From NCBI GenBank assembly GCA_017527825.1, contig JAFXPO010000016.1, forward strand, positions 183,568 through 216,281: a stretch of DNA of 32,714 bases, read 5' to 3'. The position numbers and the translations under genes were made by a program. Below the pieces are notes generated by a model. The model saw only the letters and a program-made list of their open reading frames with translations. It did no database searches and was not told the origin of the DNA. Origin of the DNA: Oscillospiraceae bacterium (GTDB lineage Bacteria; Bacillota; Clostridia; Oscillospirales; Oscillospiraceae). How positions within the stretch are numbered: the first letter of the stretch is position 1; every line of letters begins with the position of its first letter. Positions 7,578 to 15,700 of this stretch are shown piece by piece.

Positions 7578-9494
7578 ATGCCGCACATTCAACAACTCTC
7601 CCCCCATGTCGCCGACCTGATCGCTGCGGGCGAGGTGGTCGAGCGCCCCGCCAGCGTCGTCAAGGAGCTGCTGGAAAACGCCATGGACGCGGGCGCGACC
7701 GCTGTCACCGTTGAGATCAAAAACGGCGGCATGACCTACCTGCGCGTCAGCGACGACGGCTGCGGCATCGCCCCCGCCGAGCTGCCCACCGCGTTTTTGC
7801 GCCACGCCACCAGCAAGCTGCGCACCGCCGCCGACCTTGCCGCCATCGGCACGCTGGGCTTTCGCGGCGAGGCGCTGGCGGCGATCTCCTCCGTCTCGCG
7901 GCTGGACATTTTCACCCGCGAGCGCGGCGCGGACAGCGGCGCGACGCTGCATCTGGAGGGCGGCGTCCCCGGCGAGGTTGCCGACGCGGGCTGCCCGGAG
8001 GGTACCAGCGTCATCGTCCGCGATCTCTTTTTCAACACCCCCGCACGGCTCAAATTCATGAAGCGTGACAGCGCCGAGGCGACCGCCATCTCCGGCATCG
8101 TGACCCATCTGGCGCTCTCTCACCCCGACATCTCCTTCCAGCTCATCCGCGACAACGAGGAGCTGCTCCACACCCCCGGCGACGGGACGCTCAAATCCGC
8201 CGTCTACGCCGCGCTGGGGCGCGAGTTCACCCTCTCGCTCGTCGCGCTGAAAGGGCGCGACGGCGATCTCACGGCGGACGGCTTCGTGACCCGCCCGCTG
8301 AACGGACGCGGCACGCGCGGCATGCAGACGTTTTTCGTCAACAACCGCCTCGTCAAGTCCCAGCTTTTGACCGCCGCGCTGGAGGAGGCTTACGCCAACC
8401 GCATCATGAAGGGCAAGTTCCCCGGCTGCGTGCTGTTCGTGACCCTGCCCTTCGACATGGTGGACGTGAACGTTCACCCCGCGAAAACGATCGTCAAATT
8501 CGTGAACGAAAAGCAGGTCTTTGACCTGGTCTATCACGCCGCCATGGATGCCCTTGACCGCGAGGCAAAGCCGGACGCGCAGCCGTCCGCGCCCGTCCGT
8601 CAGGCGCAGAACCCCCAGGGCTTCTACCAGACCATGACGGCGGAGCAGTTCCGCGCCGCACGGAGCGAGCCCGCCGCGCAAAAGGCGCCCCCCGTGTTTC
8701 GGACCAGCATTCCCCCCGTCAGCCTCGGCGAGCTGGGCGGCAAGGCGCGGGTGGCGGACTATGTACGCAACACCCCCGACGCCCCGCGCGTTCGGAACGT
8801 CGCTGCGGTGACACCGCCCAGGGCGGCTGACGAATCGCCCTCCCCCGCCGCGCCGATCGCGCCCCCGCCGCCCGCAGCGGAGCCTGCCCCCGCGGAGCAG
8901 GTCACGCTCATTCCCGAAGCCGTGATCCCGTGGCGCGTCGCGGGCGAGGTGTTGGACACCTACATCGTCTGCGAGGACGCGGACAAGAACGTGTGGCTCA
9001 TCGACAAGCACGCCGCCCACGAGCGCGTCAACTTTGACCGATTCAAGGCGCAGCATGAGCCGATCATGTCCCAGACCCTGCTCACGCCGCTGGTGGCACA
9101 GCTCGGCGCCGCCGAGTACGCGGCGGTGGCGGAGCGCTTTGACGCGCTGCGCGACTACGGCTTCACCTGCGAGGACTTTGGCGGGAACGCGGTGCTGATC
9201 CGCGACATTCCCGCCGACCTCGACGAGGGCGACGCCGTGGCGGCGCTGGAGGAGATCGCGGGCGATCTCGCTGCCGGTAAGAGCGCCGACCCCGCCTCCG
9301 TGCGGGACGCGCTGCTCGCGACGCTCGCGTGCAAGGCGTCCATCAAGGGCGGCTGGAAATCCGACGAGCGGGAGCTGCGGGTGCTGGTGGACAAGGTGCA
9401 GTCCGGCGAGATCGAGTACTGCCCCCACGGTCGTCCCGTCAAGGTGCAGCTCACCGAGCGCGAAATTGAGAAGATGTTCAAGCGCATCGTGTAA
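7578..9494 (+). CDS. mutL: DNA mismatch repair protein MutL (endonuclease type)
   Basis: A 638-residue GHKL ATPase. The N-terminal motifs are IAAGEVVERPASVVKELLEN, DDGCGI and TLGFRGEAL. A proline/alanine-rich linker covers roughly residues 330-450. The C-terminal domain carries the endonuclease metal motif as DKHAAHERVNFD (residues 476-487), plus ACKASIKGG and CPHGRPV, so this is the nicking form found in bacteria without MutH. The motif differs from the canonical DQHAx2Ex4E in K477 and in a final Asp. GAGGAGG lies 7 nt before the ATG. It is 83 nt upstream of miaA, with a small gene between, matching the common mutL-miaA-hfq order. Confidence 0.97.
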   Translation: MPHIQQLSPHVADLIAAGEVVERPASVVKELLENAMDAGATAVTVEIKNGGMTYLRVSDDGCGIAPAELPTAFLRHATSKLRTAADLAAIGTLGFRGEALAAISSVSRLDIFTRERGADSGATLHLEGGVPGEVADAGCPEGTSVIVRDLFFNTPARLKFMKRDSAEATAISGIVTHLALSHPDISFQLIRDNEELLHTPGDGTLKSAVYAALGREFTLSLVALKGRDGDLTADGFVTRPLNGRGTRGMQTFFVNNRLVKSQLLTAALEEAYANRIMKGKFPGCVLFVTLPFDMVDVNVHPAKTIVKFVNEKQVFDLVYHAAMDALDREAKPDAQPSAPVRQAQNPQGFYQTMTAEQFRAARSEPAAQKAPPVFRTSIPPVSLGELGGKARVADYVRNTPDAPRVRNVAAVTPPRAADESPSPAAPIAPPPPAAEPAPAEQVTLIPEAVIPWRVAGEVLDTYIVCEDADKNVWLIDKHAAHERVNFDRFKAQHEPIMSQTLLTPLVAQLGAAEYAAVAERFDALRDYGFTCEDFGGNAVLIRDIPADLDEGDAVAALEEIAGDLAAGKSADPASVRDALLATLACKASIKGGWKSDERELRVLVDKVQSGEIEYCPHGRPVKVQLTEREIEKMFKRIV

Positions 9495-9506
9495 AGAGAG
9501 GATACC

Positions 9507-9704
9507 ATGGCTAAGAAAGAAAAGCGTTTTGTCATCCACGGCGAGTCCATCGGACTCAACTCCGCCAAGATCATCCTGGACACCATGACCGGCGTTCACT
9601 ATCTCTTTTTCAACGACGGCTCCGCCGGCGGCATCACGCCGCTGCTGGGCAGCGACGGCAAGCCCGTCATCCAGAAGCCCGCGAAGGACACCGATGAAGC
9701 GTAA
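9507..9704 (+). CDS. Small DUF6440-like protein
   Basis: A 65-residue soluble protein. The core, IILDTMTGVHYLFFNDGSAG followed by GITPLLGSDGKPVI, matches my memory of DUF6440: a short beta-rich module with a DxxTGVxYLf motif and a GGxTPLLdxdGkP tail. Function is unknown. AGAGGA precedes the ATG by 5 nt. It lies 12 nt after mutL and overlaps the start of miaA by 11 nt in another frame, so it belongs to the same operon and is likely coupled to miaA translation. Confidence 0.8.
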   Translation: MAKKEKRFVIHGESIGLNSAKIILDTMTGVHYLFFNDGSAGGITPLLGSDGKPVIQKPAKDTDEA

Positions 9705-10638
9705 GCTCGTTTGCGTCGTGGGTCCTACCGCCTGCGGCAAGACAAAGATGGGCGTGCTGCTCGCGCGGCGCTTCGGCGGCGAGGTGGTGTCCTGCGACTC
9801 CATGCAGCTCTACCGCGGCATGGTCATCGGCACCGCCGCCCCCACAAACGACGAGACCGAGGGCGTCCCGCATCACATGGTTGGCGTGTACGACCCTCGC
9901 GAGTCCTGCTCCGTCGCCCGCTATGCCGACGACGCGGCGCGCTGCGTGGACGATATCCTCGCGCGGGGCGCTCAGCCCATCGTCGTCGGCGGCACGGGGC
10001 TGTATCTGGACGCGCTGCTCGCCGGTCACGGCTTCGCCGCCGGACAGTTTGGCGGCAAGGTGCGGCAAGCGCTGGAATCCCGTCTCGCCGCCGAGGGCGC
10101 GGACGCGCTGCTCGACGAGCTGCGCGCGATCGACCCGGAGAGCGCCGCGCGGGTGGACCCCGCCAACCGCAAGCGCCTGATCCGGGCGCTGGAGGTCTGG
10201 TATGAGACCGGCAAAACCATGACGCAGCACAATCTGGAATCCCAGGCTGTGCCGCCGCGCTACGAGGCGGTCAAGCTGGGCTTTGCCTTTGAAGACCGCG
10301 AGGACATGAAGGCGCTCATCGACCGCCGCGTGGACGCGATGGTGGCGCAGGGACTTTTCGACGAGGTGCGCGCGCTGCTCGACGCCGGCGTGCCGCGGGA
10401 ATCCACCGCGCTGCAAGCCATCGGCTACAAGGAGTGCCTCGCGTATCTCGACGGCGCCGCTTCCCGCGAGGACGCCGTGGCGGAGATCAAGCTCCGCTCG
10501 CGGCAATACGCCAAGCGGCAGCTCACATGGCTGCGGCGCGACACGGGCATCCACTGGTACCTCTGGAAAAAAACGCGGGATTTCCAAGGTGCTCTCGCTT
10601 TTTCGACAGAAATCCTCACGCGGTATGGCGTATCCTGA
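9694..10638 (+). CDS. miaA: tRNA dimethylallyltransferase
   Basis: A 314-residue enzyme that transfers a dimethylallyl group from DMAPP to N6 of A37 in tRNAs reading UNN codons, making the substrate of MiaB (1962). The P-loop is GPTACGKT at residues 10-17, with Cys where Ser or Thr is more common. Further family motifs are SCDSMQLYRGM, the TAAPTNDE and PHHMVG segments, VVGGTGLYLDALL, and QAIGYKE near the C-terminus. AAGGA lies upstream of the ATG, which overlaps the previous gene by 11 nt. hfq follows after 48 nt, the classic miaA-hfq pairing. Confidence 0.97.
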   Translation: MKRKLVCVVGPTACGKTKMGVLLARRFGGEVVSCDSMQLYRGMVIGTAAPTNDETEGVPHHMVGVYDPRESCSVARYADDAARCVDDILARGAQPIVVGGTGLYLDALLAGHGFAAGQFGGKVRQALESRLAAEGADALLDELRAIDPESAARVDPANRKRLIRALEVWYETGKTMTQHNLESQAVPPRYEAVKLGFAFEDREDMKALIDRRVDAMVAQGLFDEVRALLDAGVPRESTALQAIGYKECLAYLDGAASREDAVAEIKLRSRQYAKRQLTWLRRDTGIHWYLWKKTRDFQGALAFSTEILTRYGVS

Positions 10639-10686
10639 CTTTACCAACGGGCGGACAAGCCCAAGATAAAGAAAGGATGTACGCAC

Positions 10687-10938
10687 ATGAAAAAGAACAC
10701 CAATCTACAGGACGCTTTCCTCACCCTCGCCCGCCGGCAGGACGTACCGCTGACGGTCTTTCTCGTCAACGGCTTCCAGATGCGCGGCGTGGTGCGGGGC
10801 TTCGACCCCTTCACGGTGGTGCTGGAGTCGGAGGGCAGGCAGCAGCTCATCTACAAGCACGCCATTTCCACCATCGCTCCGCAGCGGAACATTGACCTGC
10901 GCGGCGGGGAGGACGCGGAGGAAGTGAGCGTCCCGTAA
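10687..10938 (+). CDS. hfq: RNA chaperone Hfq
   Basis: An 83-residue Sm-like protein. Sm1 is [20 protein letters not shown] followed by DPFTVVLE; Sm2 is [10 protein letters not shown], carrying the YKH residues of the proximal uridine-binding pocket. It forms a hexamer that pairs small RNAs with mRNAs. The tail is short and acidic ([11 protein letters not shown]), as in Gram-positive Hfq. AAAGGA lies 9 nt before the ATG. It follows miaA and precedes an HlyD-like gene by 18 nt. Confidence 0.97.
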   Translation: MKKNTNLQDAFLTLARRQDVPLTVFLVNGFQMRGVVRGFDPFTVVLESEGRQQLIYKHAISTIAPQRNIDLRGGEDAEEVSVP

Positions 10939-10956
10939 TTTCGAAAGGTACATCCC

Positions 10957-12186
10957 ATGAAGAACACCTCCCTCACCACAAAACTCATCACCGTGTTTTT
11001 CCTGCTGGCGGTGCTGGCGTACTTCGGCTTCCAGTCGTGGCGGTATTTTACCGATCCCATCCTCACCACCTCGGTCTACGTCTACCGCGCGGAGCACTCG
11101 GTCACTCTCAACGGGATGCTGGTGCGGGACGAGGAGGTCATTGAATGTACCGAGCCGCTGGTGGAGCTGACGCGCTCGGAGGGCGAGCGTGTCGCCAAGG
11201 GCAAGCGCGTCGCCACCGTGTACCAGAACGCCGCGGCGCTCGCCGCCGAGCAGGAGTCGACGGCGCTGCGGGAGCAGCTGGAGCAGCTGCGCTTCGCCCA
11301 GACCGCCGCGCGGGACACGGAAGCGGCGCTGCGCCTTGACTCGGACATCGAGGCGCAGATCGTCGCGCTGCGCGCCGCGATGACCTCCGACAGCTACGCG
11401 TCGCTCGACAGCGCCGTGTCCTCCCTCAAGTCCACGGTGCTGCGCCGGGAGTACGCCTATCGCGGCAGCGCGGACCTCAGCGGGCGCATCGCCGAAACGG
11501 AGGAAAAGCTGCGGGAGGCGTCCCGAGCCGTCGGCAGCGGCGCCCGCGCCATCGCCGCGCCCTTCGCGGGCACCTTCTCCTCGGTGGCGGACGGCTACGA
11601 AACCGTGCTGACGCCCGCGCTGCTCCCCACCCTCAGCCCGTCGGCGTTCGAGCGCCTCACGCCCGTCCCGGTTTTCACCACGGTGGGCAAGCTGGTGCGG
11701 GGCGGGACGTGGTACTACGCCGCCGTGGCGGACGCCGCCGACGCGGAGCAGATCACCGTCGGCGAGCGCTACGAGCTGGCGGTCACCGGCGTGGACGCCA
11801 CGCTGGGGGTGACGGCGGACTCCGTGAGTCACGCGGAGGACGGGCGCTGCCTGGTGGTCTTCTCCGGCACGCAGAACCTCTCCGCGGTCACCATGCTCCG
11901 CGACCAGAGCGCGGAACTGATCCTGCAAAGCTACACCGCGCTGCGCATTCCCAAAAACGCGCTGCGCATCAGCGAAAAAGGTCAGAGCGGCGTCTATTGC
12001 CGCATCGGGCGGCAGGCGTGGTTCAAGCCCGTGGAGGTCGTCTATCAGGGCGAGGATTACTGCCTCGTGCGCCCCGGTAAAATTGCGGCGACACGGGAGA
12101 GCGATCTCGTGTTCTATACGCTGCGCGCGGGGGACGAGGCGATCATCACCGCGGATCGGCTCTACAACGGCAAGGTCATCGATTGA
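10957..12186 (+). CDS. HlyD-like membrane-anchored periplasmic-adaptor-type protein
   Basis: A 409-residue protein with one N-terminal signal anchor (about residues 10-28, LITVFFLLAVLAYFGF) and an extracytoplasmic body. The body has an early strand with EHSVTLNGMLVRDEEVI, a lipoyl/biotinyl-like half motif, an alpha-helical hairpin region (about 85-190), and a second beta-barrel region ending in RLYNGKVID. This is the layout of HlyD/RND-type adaptors, but no ABC or efflux partner lies beside it. A similar gene precedes ylmE-sepF-divIVA in related Clostridia as far as I recall, so a role at the envelope or division site is possible. It ends 14 nt before the ylmE ATG. Confidence 0.75.
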   Translation: MKNTSLTTKLITVFFLLAVLAYFGFQSWRYFTDPILTTSVYVYRAEHSVTLNGMLVRDEEVIECTEPLVELTRSEGERVAKGKRVATVYQNAAALAAEQESTALREQLEQLRFAQTAARDTEAALRLDSDIEAQIVALRAAMTSDSYASLDSAVSSLKSTVLRREYAYRGSADLSGRIAETEEKLREASRAVGSGARAIAAPFAGTFSSVADGYETVLTPALLPTLSPSAFERLTPVPVFTTVGKLVRGGTWYYAAVADAADAEQITVGERYELAVTGVDATLGVTADSVSHAEDGRCLVVFSGTQNLSAVTMLRDQSAELILQSYTALRIPKNALRISEKGQSGVYCRIGRQAWFKPVEVVYQGEDYCLVRPGKIAATRESDLVFYTLRAGDEAIITADRLYNGKVID

Positions 12187-12200
12187 CGGGAGGAAACGAT

Positions 12201-12896
12201 ATGTCCATTGCGGAAAACATCGCGCGGGTACGCGCCAACATCGAACGCGCCGCGCGGGCGACGGGACGCGACCCGGCGGAGATCACGCTCGTCGGTGCGA
12301 GCAAGAAGAACGACGCCGCGGCGTGCCGCGCCGCCATCGCCGGCGGCATTGACGCGCTGGGCGAGAACCGCGTGCAGGAGATGACGCAAAAGCTCGCCGA
12401 GCACGCCTACGACGGCGCGCCGCTGCACTTCATCGGGCATCTCCAGCGCAACAAGGCAAAGCAGGTGGTCGGCAGGGTCGACGTCATCGAGTCCGTCGGC
12501 TCGGAGGAGCTGCTGCGGCTCATCGACGCTCTGGCGGAGAACCTCGGCGTCGTGCAGGATATCCTGCTGGAGGTCAACATTGGCGGCGAGGCAGCCAAGA
12601 GCGGCTTCGCGCCCGAAGCCATCCCCGCGGCGGCGGCGCTGAGCGCCGCGCTGGCGCACGTCCGCCTCCGCGGGCTGATGTGCATACCACCGGTAGCGGA
12701 AGAGGAACACGGCAGCATACCATACTTTGAAAAAGTTCGTTCGCTTTATGTTGACATAAACGAGAATTTGTATCATAATAGATTTGATATGTTATCGATG
12801 GGTATGAGCGCCGACTATGAGGACGCAGTGCGCTGCGGCGCGACGATCGTGCGCGTCGGCACGGCGATTTTCGGCTCCCGCACCGATACGATTTAA
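12201..12896 (+). CDS. ylmE: YggS/YlmE-family pyridoxal-5'-phosphate homeostasis protein
   Basis: A 231-residue PLP-binding protein of the PLPBP family (alanine-racemase-like TIM barrel, no racemase activity), involved in vitamin B6 and amino-acid homeostasis. The PLP lysine is K35 in LVGASKKN, and GENRVQEM and FIGHLQRNK are the usual following motifs. The phosphate-site region is LSMGMSADYEDAV near the C-terminus. The frame is open upstream to a TTG at 12183, but GGGAGG (12188-12193) fits the ATG at 12201. Unlike its neighbours, codons at about 12700-12800 are AT-rich; that patch contains a near-consensus promoter (12751-12779). It is the first gene of the ylmE-sepF-divIVA division cluster. 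Confidence 0.95.
   Translation: MSIAENIARVRANIERAARATGRDPAEITLVGASKKNDAAACRAAIAGGIDALGENRVQEMTQKLAEHAYDGAPLHFIGHLQRNKAKQVVGRVDVIESVGSEELLRLIDALAENLGVVQDILLEVNIGGEAAKSGFAPEAIPAAAALSAALAHVRLRGLMCIPPVAEEEHGSIPYFEKVRSLYVDINENLYHNRFDMLSMGMSADYEDAVRCGATIVRVGTAIFGSRTDTI
12751..12779 (+). promoter_or_regulatory. Near-consensus promoter inside ylmE, facing sepF
   Basis: TTGACA (12751-12756, perfect), a 17-bp spacer, then CATAAT (12774-12779, 5 of 6), within an AT-rich coding patch. RNA would start near 12786 and reach the sepF ATG after about 130 nt. This would give sepF-divIVA expression independent of the mutS-hfq array. Confidence 0.7.
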
Positions 12897-12914
12897 CGGA
12901 GAGGGGAAATCTAC

Positions 12915-13379
12915 ATGGGCATTATTGACGATCTGAAAAAATGGGCGCATCCCTACGAGGATGAGGACGGAGACTACGAGGACGATTTCCCTGATCTGCG
13001 TGACCGCGGCGACACCGGCGCCTTTGCCGAGCGCTCCGCCGCCTCCGCCAACCGCGGTCGCGAGGAGGACCGGCGCAACAAGGTTGTGAACATCCATGCC
13101 ACCACCCAGCTCAAGGTGGTGCTGGTCAAGCCGGAGCGCTTTGAGAACGCCTCCGAGATCGCCGACCACCTCAAGGAAAAGCGTACCGTGGTCGTGAATC
13201 TGGAATCCACGAACAAGGATGTGGCGCGCCGCCTGATCGACTTTCTCTCCGGCGTCGCCTACGCGGGCGAGGGCAAGATCAAGCGCGTCGCCGCCAACAC
13301 CTACATCATCACGCCGTACCATGTGGATATCATGGGCGATCTCATCGACGAGCTGGAAAGCTCCGGCTTGTACCTATAA
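12915..13379 (+). CDS. sepF: Cell division protein SepF
   Basis: A 154-residue FtsZ-binding protein. The N-terminus MGIIDDLKKWAHPYEDED fits an amphipathic membrane-targeting helix followed by an acidic and then Arg-rich disordered linker (residues 18-60). The DUF552 core starts at VVNIHATTQLKVVLVKP and includes RTVVVNLESTNKDVARRLID and FLSGVAYAGEGKIKRV. SepF anchors the FtsZ ring to the membrane and bundles filaments. GGAGAGGGG precedes the ATG. It is 18 nt after ylmE and 12 nt before divIVA, and can probably also be read from the promoter inside ylmE. Confidence 0.96.
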   Translation: MGIIDDLKKWAHPYEDEDGDYEDDFPDLRDRGDTGAFAERSAASANRGREEDRRNKVVNIHATTQLKVVLVKPERFENASEIADHLKEKRTVVVNLESTNKDVARRLIDFLSGVAYAGEGKIKRVAANTYIITPYHVDIMGDLIDELESSGLYL

Positions 13380-13391
13380 GGAGAGAGACAG

Positions 13392-14162
13392 ATGCTGACA
13401 CCGCAGGAAGTAGCCGAACACGCCTTTTCCAAATCCGCGTTCGGCGGTTACAACATGACCATGGTCGATGATTTTCTCGACGAATTGACCGACGATTATA
13501 CGGCGCTGTACAAGGAAAACGCCGCGCTCAAGGCAAAAATGAAGGTGCTCGTGGACAAGGTGGAGGAGTATCGCGCCACCGAGGACGCCATGCGCGCCGC
13601 GCTGCTCTCCGCGCAGAAGATGGCGAGCAACATGGTCTCCGAGGCGGAGGAAAAGAAGGAAACCCTCATCGCCGACGCCGAGATGGAGGCGCGGGCGAAG
13701 ATCGGCGCGCTGCACGACGAGATCGTCGACGCGCAGAAGCGGCTCAACGCCGTCAAGGCGCAGACGAAGCAGTTCATCGAGCAAACCCGCGCGGTCTACG
13801 AGAGCCAGATCCGCGCGCTGGACACCGTGCCTGACCTGACCCCGGAGCAGGTGTCGCAGACCGCAAAGGAAGCGCAAGCCGCGCAGGAAGCCGCGGCGGA
13901 CATCGCGGCGCTGGGCGAGAAGATCGTCGCCTCCTACGAGCAGGAGCGGGCGGCGGACACCTCCGCCACCACGGTGTTTCCCGTGGCGAAGGTCGATCAT
14001 GCCGCCGTGGACGAGGACGCCACCGTGATGTTCCCCGCCACCGGCGCGAAGAAGGCGGAGCTTGACACCGGTGAAGTGCCCCTTGCCGACACCGCCAAGC
14101 ATCTGTTCAAGCTGGCGGATCTCAAGTTCGGCCGCAACTACAATTCAGAAGGTGAAGCATGA
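13392..14162 (+). CDS. divIVA: DivIVA-domain cell division/polarity protein
   Basis: A 256-residue coiled-coil protein. The N-terminal DivIVA lipid-binding domain reads MLTPQEVAEHAFSKSAFGGY, then NMTMVDDFLDEL, with the conserved F-x5-GY arrangement. Long coiled coils follow (about residues 30-80 and 85-150), then an Ala/Glu-rich linker and a tail ending NYNSEGEA. It marks negatively curved membrane at the septum and poles. AAGGAGAG lies 6 nt before the ATG. An intrinsic terminator begins at its stop codon, making it the last gene of the array. Confidence 0.94.
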   Translation: MLTPQEVAEHAFSKSAFGGYNMTMVDDFLDELTDDYTALYKENAALKAKMKVLVDKVEEYRATEDAMRAALLSAQKMASNMVSEAEEKKETLIADAEMEARAKIGALHDEIVDAQKRLNAVKAQTKQFIEQTRAVYESQIRALDTVPDLTPEQVSQTAKEAQAAQEAAADIAALGEKIVASYEQERAADTSATTVFPVAKVDHAAVDEDATVMFPATGAKKAELDTGEVPLADTAKHLFKLADLKFGRNYNSEGEA

Positions 14163-14163
14163 G

Positions 14164-14190
14164 AAAAGCGGCGCGATTGCGCCGCTTTTT
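14164..14190 (+). terminator. Intrinsic terminator after divIVA
   Basis: An 11-bp stem AAAAGCGGCGC/GCGCCGCTTTT with loop GATT (14164-14189) running into a T5 tract. It begins 2 nt after the divIVA stop codon. Confidence 0.9.
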
Positions 14191-14210
14191 CCGCACAGCG
14201 AGGTAGCGCC

Positions 14211-15068
14211 ATGAACAAAAAACCCATCGTCGCGATTCTCTATGACTTTGATAAGACCCTCTGCACCACCGACATGCAGGACTACGCCTTCATCCCCAGC
14301 CTCGGCTACACCCCGGCGGAGTTCTGGCAGATCGCCAACCACTTCGGCTGGAGCAACCACATGGACGGTCTGCTTGCCTACATGTACACGATGATCGACG
14401 AGTGCCGCAAAAAGGGCATCCGCCTGGAGCGGGACTATCTGGTGAAGTGCGGCAACGCGATCCGGCTCTTCCCCGGCGTGAAGGAATGGTTCGGGCGCAT
14501 CAACGCCTTCGGCGCAAGGCTTGGCGTAGAGGTGGAGCACTACGTCCTCTCCTCCGGTCTCAAGGAGATCATCGAGGGCAGCGGCGTGGCGCACGAATTC
14601 AGGGAAATCTACGCCTGTGAGTTTCTCTACGGCGCGGACGGCCTCGCGATGTGGCCGAAGCTGGACGTCAACTTCACCAACAAGACCCAGTTCGTCTACC
14701 GCATCAACAAAGGAATTCTCGACGTGGCGAACGACCGTGACCTGAACGCCTCCATGCCGGACGACAGCAAGCGCATCCCGTTCACGAATATGATCTATGT
14801 GGGCGACGGGCTGAGCGACGTGCCGTGCATGAAGATGATGCGCGCCTACGGCGGGCAGGCGGTGGCGGTGTATCAGGACAGCAACCGCGCCGGCGTGGAG
14901 GGTTTGCTCTCGGACGGGCGGGTGGACTTCATCTTCCCCGCCGACTACCGCGAGGGCACGCCGCTGGACGAAACGATGAAGAACATCCTGCGCAAAATGG
15001 CGATCAGCGACCTCCTGAGCGAGGAGAACGCCGCACAGCGGAAAGCGATCAAAGAAAAGCAGCCGTAA
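14211..15068 (+). CDS. HAD-family hydrolase
   Basis: A 285-residue haloacid-dehalogenase-fold protein. Motif I is YDFDKTL with nucleophile D12 and acid/base D14. Motif II is the Ser in HYVLSSGLKE. Motif IV is YVGDGLSDVPCMKMM. The region between motif I and II (about residues 20-100) is an all-helical C1 cap. Such proteins are phosphatases or phosphonatases; phosphoserine phosphatase-like members look similar, but the substrate is not evident. GAGGT precedes the ATG. It lies between two terminators and has no obvious strong promoter of its own, so it may depend on readthrough past the divIVA terminator. Confidence 0.88.
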   Translation: MNKKPIVAILYDFDKTLCTTDMQDYAFIPSLGYTPAEFWQIANHFGWSNHMDGLLAYMYTMIDECRKKGIRLERDYLVKCGNAIRLFPGVKEWFGRINAFGARLGVEVEHYVLSSGLKEIIEGSGVAHEFREIYACEFLYGADGLAMWPKLDVNFTNKTQFVYRINKGILDVANDRDLNASMPDDSKRIPFTNMIYVGDGLSDVPCMKMMRAYGGQAVAVYQDSNRAGVEGLLSDGRVDFIFPADYREGTPLDETMKNILRKMAISDLLSEENAAQRKAIKEKQP

Positions 15069-15079
15069 GGCTGCTTTTC
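15054..15079 (+). terminator. Hairpin terminator at the end of the HAD gene
   Basis: GAAAAGCAGCC pairs with GGCTGCTTTTC (15054-15064/15069-15079); the loop GTAA contains the stop codon. T-richness is limited to the stem's own TTTT, so strength is uncertain. Confidence 0.7.
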
Positions 15080-15123
15080 CTGTTGCCGAAAAGCTTATCG
15101 GTCTTCACGATGGGAATGTGGGA

Positions 15124-15186
15124 TACAATTTTAAAATTGTACTTGATTTTGTAGCTACAATATGCTACATTATTATTGTACAATAA
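15124..15186. promoter_or_regulatory. Three palindromes around the promoter of the 15205 gene
   Basis: Perfect palindromes TACAATTTTAAAATTGTA (15124-15141), TTGTAGCTACAA (15149-15160) and TTATTGTACAATAA (15173-15186) lie upstream of, within the spacer of, and at the start region of the predicted promoter. They share a TTGTA/TACAA half. This looks like a multi-site operator for one dimeric repressor, perhaps autoregulation. Confidence 0.6.
15143..15171 (+). promoter_or_regulatory. Sigma-A-type promoter of the 15205 gene
   Basis: TTGATT (15143-15148), a 17-bp spacer, then TACATT (15166-15171) in an AT-rich stretch. RNA would start near 15178, and GGAGG lies before the ATG at 15205. Confidence 0.6.
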
Positions 15187-15204
15187 AGATCAGGAGGATC
15201 GACT

Positions 15205-15645
15205 ATGGACTGGAACTGTGTTGTATCGCTTGACACGCTACTGAGAGACTTTCCCGCAGTGGAGCAGATTGTAGAGGACCACGGACAAGCCATCATCGTT
15301 TCCGGCGCGTCGGACAAGTATCTTCTGACTCGATTCAACCCGGATACGGCGCCAAAAAGAGAAAAAACCGCTCCCGATTTGGAGCAGCTGCTGCGTTCCA
15401 TGGGAAAGGGCATATTTGTCAAGTATTTTGAATGTTTTCAAGACGGTCAGGACCCGTTCGTGTTCATGGCTGAGGAGCATTTTTCAGTGAACTCCGTGCG
15501 TTCGCGCATGTCCCGCGCGCGAACGATTTTCAACAACGGCTGGGAGTACGACGCTCTGCGCAACATCGCTCATTCCGAAAACGTGAGTCCTGAGTTGCGC
15601 TGGCGTGCGAAGAAGCTGCTGGCGGAGCATTCCGAAGAAGTGTAG
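15205..15645 (+). CDS. Unrecognised 146-residue protein, possible Phd/YefM-like N-terminus
   Basis: I do not recognise this protein with certainty. The first 45 residues (VVSLDTLLRDFPAVEQIV, then IIVSGASDKYLLTRF) have the helix-strand-strand pattern of Phd/YefM antitoxin N-termini. The rest contains GKGIFVKYFECFQD, a short gap, then a helical C-terminus with RSRMSRARTIFNNGWEYDAL and PELRWRAKKLLAEH, basic enough to bind nucleic acid. There is no membrane segment or signal. AGGAGGATC precedes the ATG. It stands alone between terminators with a palindrome-dense promoter, which fits an autoregulated DNA-binding protein. No toxin gene is beside it. The reading frame is sure, the family is not. Confidence 0.75.
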   Translation: MDWNCVVSLDTLLRDFPAVEQIVEDHGQAIIVSGASDKYLLTRFNPDTAPKREKTAPDLEQLLRSMGKGIFVKYFECFQDGQDPFVFMAEEHFSVNSVRSRMSRARTIFNNGWEYDALRNIAHSENVSPELRWRAKKLLAEHSEEV

Positions 15646-15663
15646 GGACGACGTTAGATTTCA

Positions 15664-15700
15664 TAAGAAAAGGCGCGGATTGCTCCGCGTCTTTTTCTTA
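15664..15700. terminator. Bidirectional terminator between the 15205 gene and lepA
   Basis: AAGAAAAGGCGCGGA pairs with TCCGCGTCTTTTTCTT apart from one mismatched step. It has an A-rich left arm and T-rich right arm, so it can serve both converging genes. The lepA stop codon lies in its right end. Confidence 0.8.
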
